From NCBI RefSeq assembly GCF_000193735.1, contig NZ_AEPF01000152.1, positions 1 to 10,463 of the forward strand: a DNA stretch of 10,463 nucleotides, read 5' to 3'. This document shows, piece after piece, positions 1 to 4,474 of the stretch. Every line of letters begins with the position of its first letter. Positions within the stretch are counted from its first letter, which is position 1. The DNA is from Neisseria sicca 4320 (GTDB lineage Bacteria > Pseudomonadota > Gammaproteobacteria > Burkholderiales > Neisseriaceae). The notes below the pieces were generated by a model. It saw only the letters and a program-made list of their open reading frames with translations. It made no database searches and had not been told where the DNA came from. Both the position numbers and the translations under genes were made by a program.

Positions 1-75
1 GGAGCGGGAAACGAGTCTCGAACTCGCGACCTCAACCTTGGCAAGGTTGCGCTCTACCAACTGAGCTATTCCCGC
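1..75 (-). tRNA. tRNA-Gly (anticodon GCC), 3' CCA cut by window edge
   Basis: Read on the minus strand, the sequence begins GCGGGAATAGCTCAG and folds as a normal cloverleaf. The 7-bp acceptor stem pairs GCGGGAA with TTCCCGC. The D-loop is AGTTGGTAGA, the anticodon loop holds GCC, and the T-loop is GTTCGAGAC. The discriminator is T, followed by CC; the final A would fall just outside the window, so CCA is encoded. It delivers glycine to GGC/GGU codons. It lies downstream of pgsA on the same strand, with its own good promoter at 115..143, and further minus-strand tRNA genes could follow outside the window. Confidence 0.95.
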
Positions 76-114
76 CGAATGTCTGTTTTTGCTGCTGTTT
101 CCGAAGAAGACGCA

Positions 115-143
115 ATTATTATGGATTTGAAACTTGTCGTCAA
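115..143 (-). promoter_or_regulatory. Predicted sigma-70 promoter of tRNA-Gly
   Basis: On the minus strand a -35 box TTGACG (138..143) and a -10 box AATAAT (115..120) each match consensus at 5 of 6 bases and are separated by exactly 17 bp. Transcription would start near 108, about 33 nt before the mature tRNA. No intrinsic terminator is visible between pgsA and this point, so pgsA readthrough may also contribute. Confidence 0.6.
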
Positions 144-160
144 GGGGTTTGTTTTATTTT

Positions 161-721
161 TTATTTGATTTCCTGCCACGCCATTTTCAGATAATAGAAC
201 ATTGACCAGAGGGTTAATACAGATGCGATAAACATCAATATGTTACCTGTCTGATAAAAAATATTGTCAAACTGATTGGAGGCTAAAAGCAATAAAAATA
301 TGGCAACCATTTGCGCGGCGGTTTTAAATTTGCCGATGGTGGCAACGGCAACGCTGCTGCGCCTGCCCATTTGCGCCATCCATTCCCTCAAAGCGGAAAT
401 GGTGATTTCCCTGCCGATGATGATAATGGCGAAAATAACATAAGTACGACCAAGGCTGACCAACAGCAATAATGCGGTCGCTACCATCAATTTGTCTGCG
501 ACGGGATCGAGAAATGCGCCGAAATCGGAGGTTTGCTTCCAAAGCCTTGCTAAAAATCCGTCAAACCAATCAGTTACGGCTGCGAGTGCAAAGATGATAG
601 CGGCTGTCCAATTGACGGTTTCCGGTGCAATCCACCCTTTAGGTAGGAAAAACAGCAACGTAAAGACCGGAATCAGCAAAACGCGCATCCAAGTCAGAAA
701 AATCGGTATGTTCCAAGGCAT
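161..721 (-). CDS. pgsA: CDP-diacylglycerol--glycerol-3-phosphate 3-phosphatidyltransferase
   Basis: This inner-membrane enzyme makes phosphatidylglycerophosphate from CDP-diacylglycerol and sn-glycerol 3-phosphate, the committed step to phosphatidylglycerol and cardiolipin. At 186 aa it has the usual length. The complete CDP-alcohol phosphatidyltransferase signature, D-x2-D-G-x2-A-R-x8-G-x3-D-x3-D, is present: D51, D54, G55, A58, R59, G68, D72 and D76. The family uses these aspartates for two metal ions and for catalysis. Hydrophobic stretches at roughly residues 7-27, 37-52, 78-102 and 132-147, and a C-terminal one near 159-180, fit a multi-spanning membrane protein. The ATG at 721 is preceded by AAAGG six bases upstream, and the N-terminus MPWNIPIFLTWMR is typical of PgsA (asparagine/proline near the start, then the first helix). 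The gene appears monocistronic. Confidence 0.96.
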   Translation of the reverse strand: MPWNIPIFLTWMRVLLIPVFTLLFFLPKGWIAPETVNWTAAIIFALAAVTDWFDGFLARLWKQTSDFGAFLDPVADKLMVATALLLLVSLGRTYVIFAIIIIGREITISALREWMAQMGRRSSVAVATIGKFKTAAQMVAIFLLLLASNQFDNIFYQTGNILMFIASVLTLWSMFYYLKMAWQEIK

Positions 722-759
722 GATTTACCTTTGATGTGTTTATGATAGTTAATTTGCCT

Positions 760-788
760 ATTATAACGGACTTGCTTGTCTGTCTGAA
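760..788 (-). promoter_or_regulatory. Predicted sigma-70 promoter of pgsA
   Basis: On the minus strand a perfect -10 hexamer TATAAT (760..765) lies 17 bp from TTCAGA (783..788, 4 of 6 consensus matches). The predicted start near 753 gives a leader of about 30 nt before the pgsA ATG. It lies in the short gap after the upstream minus-strand gene, so pgsA should be transcribed independently even if there is readthrough. Confidence 0.6.
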
Positions 789-826
789 AGCTTGTATTTA
801 AACCATCTTTCAGCCAATAAAATCTC

Positions 827-1372
827 TCAAGTCTGTTTGTTTTTTCGATAAAACCTGCATTGAGGCAGCCATTCTTTTTGACACGGGTCGTCAATAAATG
901 ACTTTAAAACGCTTTGAAAGGTCTGATTTTGGGCGTTGTATATGTTGTCTTTTAGATAACACGACGCGTAATAATGTGCCAACAAATCAGCCTGCTGCTC
1001 CATATTCAGCATACTGAAATGACAAATATCGGACAGCTTGGGATAGAGATAGGCACGACGGCGACGGTAGCCTCCGCTGACGAACAAAAATAATCCGCCC
1101 AACCAAGTTTTGAAGCCTTGCTGATACTGCCAAACATGGGTCAATTCATGAATCATCCATATTTGATAGGACGCGGAAGCGAGGGCGAAGTCGTCAGGGC
1201 AGTTATTACGCGGGAAATAGATGTTTCCATTGGGCGAAACGGCAACCTGCATGGTCGGCAGACAAGGAATGCCGCGATAGATTTTGACGCGGGCGTAATC
1301 GATACTGTCGGCAAAAATCAGCTTTGCCATTTTGATTTCGTTGTCCGTCAGCCTACGCCAGCGTTTGCTCAT
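827..1372 (-). CDS. Hypothetical protein with HELTH zinc-metallopeptidase-like motif
   Basis: The product has 181 aa and no assured function. Residues 74-83 read IHELTHVWQY, an HExxH zinc-binding motif within a hydrophobic helix. About 45 residues later, ExxxD at E125-D129 (NMEQQADLLAHYY) fits the third ligand of a gluzincin-type site. The arrangement resembles short DUF4157/Vgr-associated metallopeptidase-like proteins, which are often annotated only as Vgr-related or hypothetical. The protein is basic, cysteine-containing, has no signal peptide, and has one hydrophobic patch near 90-99, so a cytoplasmic or membrane-associated location is possible. The ATG at 1372 has AAGGA six bases upstream, which supports the start. 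No vgrG, hcp or other type VI gene is nearby. A promoter carried by the Correia element at 1483..1512 points at it. Peptidase activity is inferred from the motif alone. Confidence 0.75.
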   Translation of the reverse strand: MSKRWRRLTDNEIKMAKLIFADSIDYARVKIYRGIPCLPTMQVAVSPNGNIYFPRNNCPDDFALASASYQIWMIHELTHVWQYQQGFKTWLGGLFLFVSGGYRRRRAYLYPKLSDICHFSMLNMEQQADLLAHYYASCYLKDNIYNAQNQTFQSVLKSFIDDPCQKEWLPQCRFYRKNKQT

Positions 1373-1402
1373 ATCTTGTCCTTGTTACTTTCATGACGGC
1401 CG

Positions 1403-1414
1403 AGGTCGTCTGAA
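1403..1414 (+). repeat. DNA uptake sequence, AG-muc dialect, single copy
   Basis: A perfect AGGTCGTCTGAA lies just upstream of the metallopeptidase-like gene, within its predicted leader. It is not paired with an inverted copy, so it is unlikely to act as a terminator. Its established role in Neisseria is recognition of self DNA by the pilin ComP during transformation. Confidence 0.9.
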
Positions 1415-1482
1415 AAAGATTGTTCTGCCTGAGCAGTCATTCAGCTACGTTTACAAGCGATACTGCCATATCCCCTACCCGC

Positions 1483-1512
1483 TTTATAGTGGATTAACAA
1501 AAATCAGGACAA
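1483..1512 (-). promoter_or_regulatory. Predicted Correia-borne promoter for the metallopeptidase-like gene
   Basis: On the minus strand TTGTCC (1507..1512, inside the element) and TATAAA (1483..1488, spanning the element-chromosome junction) are spaced by 18 bp. The last two A residues of the -10 come from the flanking DNA, so insertion created the hexamer. The start would be near 1476, about 100 nt before the ATG at 1372. Correia ends are known to make promoters at some loci; whether this one is active is inferred. Confidence 0.5.
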
Positions 1513-1640
1513 AGCGACGAAGCCGCAGACAGTACAGATAGTACGGAACCGATTCACTTGGTGCTTCAGCACCTTAGAGAATCGTTCTCTTTGAGCTAAG
1601 GCCAGGCAACGCCGTACTGGTTTAAAGTTAATCCACTATA
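1485..1640 (+). mobile_element. Correia repeat enclosed element (CREE/NEMIS), full-length 156 bp, copy 1
   Basis: The element begins TATAGTGGATTAAC and ends with the inverse GTTAATCCACTATA, giving 14 perfect terminal bases on each side before the arms diverge. A TA lies at each outer edge, as expected from TA target-site duplication. Internally it has a GGTGCT-TC-AGCACC hairpin and an AGAGAA-TCG-TTCTCT hairpin. Its length matches the long class that carries the internal segment reported to bind IHF. It is a non-autonomous MITE with no coding capacity. It sits between the 3' end of the fixH-like gene and the 5' end of the metallopeptidase-like gene. It differs from copy 2 at only three positions. 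Transcripts through such elements fold into hairpins known to be RNase III substrates. Confidence 0.93.
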
Positions 1641-1674
1641 TTTGCACCAACATCATCACAAACCTTACAGCATG

Positions 1675-1706
1675 AAGGTCGTCTGAAATTTTTCAGACGA
1701 CCTTTT
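1675..1706 (-). terminator. DUS-pair hairpin terminator after the ccoG-fixH operon
   Basis: Two inverted perfect DUS copies (1676..1687 forward, 1692..1703 reverse) form a stem of about 14 bp closed by a very short AT loop. It lies 13 bp beyond the fixH-like stop codon. On the minus strand the stem is not followed by a clear T-run (it reads on as CATGCTG), while the plus strand has TTTT after it, so termination of the operon is likely but may be imperfect. Confidence 0.7.
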
Positions 1707-1718
1707 GAGCCTGTCAAA

Positions 1719-2288
1719 CTATTGTCCTGAATCTTTCGGCTTCTGATTGGCGTTCTCAAACAATTTGTTCATAGGGGTCAGATTGATTGCATTGCCTTGA
1801 CTGACTATCCATTTATCCTCCACCCGCCAAACACCCGAGGTATCTTCCACACGCAGATACCAGTGGTTGGTCGGCGTCAGGGGTTTGAAAGTCGCTTCAT
1901 ACTCCATACGGCCGTTTTGGGCTTCCGTACTGACGGCGCGCAGTTTGACGGTTTGGTCTTCCGATTTTTTAGTCGGGTGCATCAAGAGAAGGTTCAACGG
2001 CTGCTTGGGATCGAATTCTCCGCTGACAAACACTTTGGCCGCATCCTTATCCGGACTGATCAGCACTTGCACCTGTATATGCCGCTTCACTGCCTCTTCA
2101 TCGCGGTGAAGCTGGATGTCGATGTGTTTACCGTCTTTGTAATAGTCGTCCGTTACCAAGTCGGTTGTATGCTCTTTGGCGACAAAGAACATGGAGACAC
2201 TGGCAATCACGACAAAAATAGGACCCGCCATCAATACCCACGGCCAAATGTGTTTGTACCAAGGTTTGACTTGTTTTTGTTCGGACAC
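1719..2288 (-). CDS. FixH-family cytochrome oxidase maturation protein
   Basis: The product is a 189-aa FixH-family membrane protein. FixH-family (CcoH-like) proteins take part in assembly and stability of cytochrome cbb3 oxidase. One N-terminal transmembrane helix spans about residues 14-37 (HIWPWVLMAGPIFVVIAS), after a short positively charged cytoplasmic end. A periplasmic domain follows, with the DDYYKDGK motif (47-54) typical of the family and a beta-rich remainder. The start is GTG at 2288; GGAG upstream overlaps the end of ccoG at a suitable distance. It begins three bases after the ccoG stop, so the two genes are almost certainly co-transcribed and perhaps translationally coupled. The ccoNOP, ccoI and ccoS genes are not in the window. 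The family assignment is firm, but whether to call it CcoH or FixH is a matter of nomenclature. Confidence 0.85.
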   Translation of the reverse strand: MSEQKQVKPWYKHIWPWVLMAGPIFVVIASVSMFFVAKEHTTDLVTDDYYKDGKHIDIQLHRDEEAVKRHIQVQVLISPDKDAAKVFVSGEFDPKQPLNLLLMHPTKKSEDQTVKLRAVSTEAQNGRMEYEATFKPLTPTNHWYLRVEDTSGVWRVEDKWIVSQGNAINLTPMNKLFENANQKPKDSGQ

Positions 2289-2291
2289 GTT

Positions 2292-3812
2292 TTATTCTCC
2301 GATAAAGGTTGCTTCTTCTTCCAAGATGATGGGTTTGCCATCTGCTTTGCCGGTTTCGCGATAAGTGAAGGTAAACTCAATCGGATGGCTGCCCTTGTTT
2401 GCATATTCGGGAATAGTGGAAACTTGGACGGGGATGGTCAACGTTTCGCGCGGTGCGATTTTCACGCCACCTTCCGGCAGTCCGGTCAGGGCAATTTCCT
2501 CAAAGCCTTTAACTGTCGCAGTCATCACTTGTTCGTTTTCGCTATTGTTGATAATGCGCAGGTTGTAAGCGTTTTCCAGCCAACCTTTGCTGTTTTCGCG
2601 CACCATCACGCCGCGGTCTTTCAGAATATCGACTTCGACCATTTTACGGGTCGAAAGTCCGACCAAGAAAGCGATAATGACCACCAGCAAAACGGCACCG
2701 TATCCCGCCACACGCGGACGTTTCAAGCGTTTTTTGATGTCGCTTTCAGGATATTCGTGTTCCAACGCGCCTTCGGTCGTATAGCGTATCAAACCGCGCG
2801 GATAGCCCATTTTGTCCATAATTTCATCACAAGCATCGATACACGCCGCACAGCCGATACATTGGTATTGCAAGCCGTTGCGGATGTCGATACCGACCGG
2901 GCAGACCTGTACGCACATGGCACAGTTAATACAATCACCCAACCCGCTTTCTTCTTTATTGACAGTTTTCTTGCGTGCGCCGCGCGGTTCGCCGCGCTCG
3001 GCATCGTAAGAAATAATCAGCGTGTCTTTATCGAACATCGCGCTTTGGAAGCGTGCATACGGACACATATGCAGGCACACTTTCTCACGCATGATGTGAG
3101 CAAAGAAGAAAGTAACAAAGCCGTAGAACGCTGCGGCAAACATCGCGCCGCCACCCGCCATCCCGGTAAACAAGTCGGGAACAAACTGGCGAATCGGAAC
3201 AAACCAACCGGCAAATGTAATACCCGTCCACGCGCAAAAGAGGAAAATCAGCAGGGCTTTGGTTGCCTTGATACGGATTTTAGTGAAATTCCACGGCGAT
3301 TTTTCCAGCTTCAGGCGTTTGTTGCGGTCGCCTTCGACCAAGTTGTCGATCCACAGCATGATTTCGGTGTAAACCGTCTGCGGGCAGGAATAGCCGCACC
3401 ACAAGCGTCCGGCAATCGTCGTCCACCAAAACAGCCCGAAAGCGCAAATCATCAGCAGCAAAGCAAGGTAAATCAAGTCACCCATGCCCAGCGACAGTCC
3501 GAAAATGAAGAAATGCCGGTCAGGGATGTTGAAAATGACCGCCTGACGGCCGCTCCAGTTAAACCACGGAATCACATAAAACACAAACTGGGTCGCCAAT
3601 ACGGCGGCAATACGCAATTTGGCGAACCGCCCTTCCGCTTTTTTCGGATGGATGCGCTCGCCTTCCGGATGGATTTGAATCACGCTGGCTTTGGGATTAA
3701 TCGGCTTGGGAGGCGCCATTTTCGCAGGTTTTGCCGGTTTTTCAGACGACTCTTTGGGCGCAGCCGGCGTTTCTTCTGTGGCAGCGTTTTCAGCTTGATT
3801 TTCTGTTGACAT
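2292..3812 (-). CDS. ccoG: Cytochrome c oxidase accessory protein CcoG (RdxA/FixG family)
   Basis: CcoG is an integral membrane iron-sulfur protein needed for assembly of cbb3-type cytochrome oxidase; work in other bacteria links it to copper reduction for the CuB centre. The 506 aa show a proline/lysine-rich cytoplasmic tail (1-60), then hydrophobic spans near 67-83, 112-132, 184-204, 222-241 and 370-386. Conserved cysteine motifs CGYSCP (139-144) and CLHMCP (246-251) flank the membrane helices. Two 4Fe-4S clusters are predicted from C294/C297/C300/C304 and C318/C321/C324/C328. The C-terminal region (about 395-506) is an Ig-like periplasmic domain. The ATG at 3812 has AAGGA nine bases upstream. 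The codons for S22-S23-E24 contain a near-complete DNA uptake sequence. It is the first gene of an operon with the fixH-like gene. Confidence 0.95.
   Translation of the reverse strand: MSTENQAENAATEETPAAPKESSEKPAKPAKMAPPKPINPKASVIQIHPEGERIHPKKAEGRFAKLRIAAVLATQFVFYVIPWFNWSGRQAVIFNIPDRHFFIFGLSLGMGDLIYLALLLMICAFGLFWWTTIAGRLWCGYSCPQTVYTEIMLWIDNLVEGDRNKRLKLEKSPWNFTKIRIKATKALLIFLFCAWTGITFAGWFVPIRQFVPDLFTGMAGGGAMFAAAFYGFVTFFFAHIMREKVCLHMCPYARFQSAMFDKDTLIISYDAERGEPRGARKKTVNKEESGLGDCINCAMCVQVCPVGIDIRNGLQYQCIGCAACIDACDEIMDKMGYPRGLIRYTTEGALEHEYPESDIKKRLKRPRVAGYGAVLLVVIIAFLVGLSTRKMVEVDILKDRGVMVRENSKGWLENAYNLRIINNSENEQVMTATVKGFEEIALTGLPEGGVKIAPRETLTIPVQVSTIPEYANKGSHPIEFTFTYRETGKADGKPIILEEEATFIGE
3741..3751 (-). 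repeat. Near-perfect DUS inside the ccoG coding region
   Basis: The minus strand reads AGTCGTCTGAA, matching the AG-muc DUS core (GTCGTCTGAA, 10 of 10) but with A instead of G before it. It encodes Ser-Ser-Glu in the unstructured N-terminal tail of CcoG, where sequence constraint is low. Confidence 0.65.
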
Positions 3813-3875
3813 TTTCGGTGTTCCTTCAGGTGTTTTTCAGAGGCCTTTTATTCTGATTGCTGGCTTGATTGATTT

Positions 3876-3887
3876 TTCAGACGACCT
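3876..3887 (-). repeat. DNA uptake sequence, AG-muc dialect, single copy
   Basis: This is a perfect 12-mer on the minus strand in the ccoG leader, between the predicted promoter and the start codon. A shortened relative (TTCAGAGGCCT, one base less than the AG-DUS form) follows at about 3836..3846. The two are in the same orientation and form no hairpin. Confidence 0.88.
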
Positions 3888-3902
3888 TTTGTTTACGTCG
3901 GA

Positions 3903-3931
3903 ATCATATCATTTGCACTTTATCAAAGCAA
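3903..3931 (-). promoter_or_regulatory. Predicted sigma-70 promoter of ccoG-fixH
   Basis: The minus strand shows TTGCTT (3926..3931), a 17-bp spacer and TATGAT (3903..3908), the -10 box being preceded by an extended-type TGA. The start would be near 3896, giving a leader of about 84 nt. A partial FNR-like palindrome, TTGAT-AAAG-TGCAA, lies in the spacer at 3913..3926. It is not at the -41.5 position expected for activation, so I do not call it a site. Confidence 0.45.
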
Positions 3932-3950
3932 AAAGCCATCCTTGGCTTTT
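3930..3950. repeat. Short perfect hairpin between the ccoG promoter and the tkt side
   Basis: AAAAGCCA and TGGCTTTT form an 8-bp perfect stem with a TCCT loop. On the minus strand the stem runs into a TTTTT tract, like a small intrinsic terminator, immediately upstream of the predicted ccoG promoter. It may insulate ccoG from leftward transcription entering from the Correia elements. Its function is inferred. Confidence 0.5.
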
Positions 3951-4045
3951 ATATGCCGTCCGTCTTGATTTTTCTGTCGTTTCACTCCGAAATCGGCGAT
4001 ATTCAAGCAGTTGCATATAACCGATGACACTATATTTATAGCCAA

Positions 4046-4074
4046 TTGCTATATATCCGATAAAAATTTATAAA
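4046..4074 (+). promoter_or_regulatory. Predicted distal sigma-70 promoter of tkt
   Basis: TTGCTA (4046..4051), exactly 17 bp, then TATAAA (4069..4074) form a good plus-strand promoter in AT-rich DNA. It is about 390 bp from the tkt start codon. The intervening DNA is largely Correia-derived, so the promoter may originally have lain much closer to tkt. A transcript from it would carry the CREE hairpins in its 5' leader. Confidence 0.5.
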
Positions 4075-4122
4075 CTACTGTTTCAAAACGAAATAACAGT
4101 TAATCTCATCTACTTTGTCTGT

Positions 4123-4134
4123 TTCAGACGACCC
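4123..4134 (-). repeat. DNA uptake sequence with one mismatch
   Basis: The minus strand reads GGGTCGTCTGAA, identical to the AG-muc DUS except for the first base, outside the 10-base core. It borders the Correia relic. Confidence 0.75.
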
Positions 4135-4152
4135 CTTATGCGGACAACTTTT

Positions 4153-4200
4153 AAAACAGGACAAAGCGAAGCCAACGCCGTACTGATTCAAAGTGTTTCC
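4153..4200 (+). mobile_element. Relic of a Correia element with a large internal deletion
   Basis: The left part (AAAACAGGACAAAGCGAAGCC) matches the inner left arm of the intact copies apart from small gaps; it is 20 to 21 bases with no terminus. The right part (AACGCCGTACTGATTCAAAG) matches their inner right arm. About 100 bp of the middle is missing, and neither TATAGTGG terminus survives. It lies eight bases left of intact copy 2, in the same orientation. Confidence 0.6.
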
Positions 4201-4207
4201 AACAATA

Positions 4208-4363
4208 TATAGTGGATTAACAAAAATCAGGACAAGGCGACGAAGCCGCAGACAGTACAGATAGTACGGAACCGATTCACTTGGTGCTTCAGCACCTTAG
4301 AGAATCGTTCTCTTTGAGCTAAGGCGAGGCAACGCCGTACTGGTTTAAAGTTCATCCACTATA
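4208..4363 (+). mobile_element. Correia repeat enclosed element (CREE/NEMIS), full-length 156 bp, copy 2
   Basis: This copy has the same length, orientation and internal hairpins as copy 1 and differs from it at three positions. One difference is in the right terminal repeat (GTTCATCC for GTTAATCC), so its termini are slightly mismatched. It ends 111 bp before the tkt ATG. The left end can form TTGTCC-18 bp-TATATA on the minus strand, pointing towards ccoG. The right end has a -10-like TATACA but no good -35 box for tkt. It could affect tkt mRNA processing through RNase III cleavage of the folded element, as shown for NEMIS repeats elsewhere. Confidence 0.93.
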
Positions 4364-4368
4364 CAGAA

Positions 4369-4380
4369 AGGTCGTCTGAA
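4369..4380 (+). repeat. DNA uptake sequence, AG-muc dialect, single copy
   Basis: A perfect 12-mer begins six bases after the right end of Correia copy 2, in the tkt leader. No inverted partner is nearby. Confidence 0.88.
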
Positions 4381-4474
4381 AGCCGCCCATATCCTTGAAA
4401 GCCTGCCCGAATCGGGCGATAATCAACGGGATTTTCTTTACCGTTTCAAACCAATACAGCAAGGAAGGTACAAA

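Larger units (their letters stand above)
3813..4474. other. Divergent intergenic region between ccoG and tkt (660 bp, no gene seen)
   Basis: No supported ORF lies in this stretch. It contains, in order, the ccoG leader with a DUS, the ccoG promoter, a small hairpin, an AT-rich segment (about 4010-4110) with a tkt-directed promoter, a one-mismatch DUS, a deleted Correia relic, an intact Correia element, another perfect DUS and the tkt ribosome binding site. The left half (3950-4040) shows nothing I recognise. Confidence 0.7.

Noticed and set aside
1797..3809. A 670-codon open frame on the plus strand opposite ccoG and the fixH-like gene.
   Set aside because: It is antisense to two well-supported genes with cysteine motifs and a family match; its translation is low in recognisable motifs and rich in Phe/His/Arg, as expected of a shadow frame.
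3913..3926. A possible FNR site TTGAT-AAAG-TGCAA upstream of ccoG.
   Set aside because: Only one half-site is perfect, and it lies between the predicted -35 and -10 boxes, not at the activating position.
3954..3965. ATGCCGTCCGTC resembles the meningococcal DUS ATGCCGTCTGAA.
   Set aside because: It fails in the essential CTG-containing part of the core, so it is not an uptake sequence.
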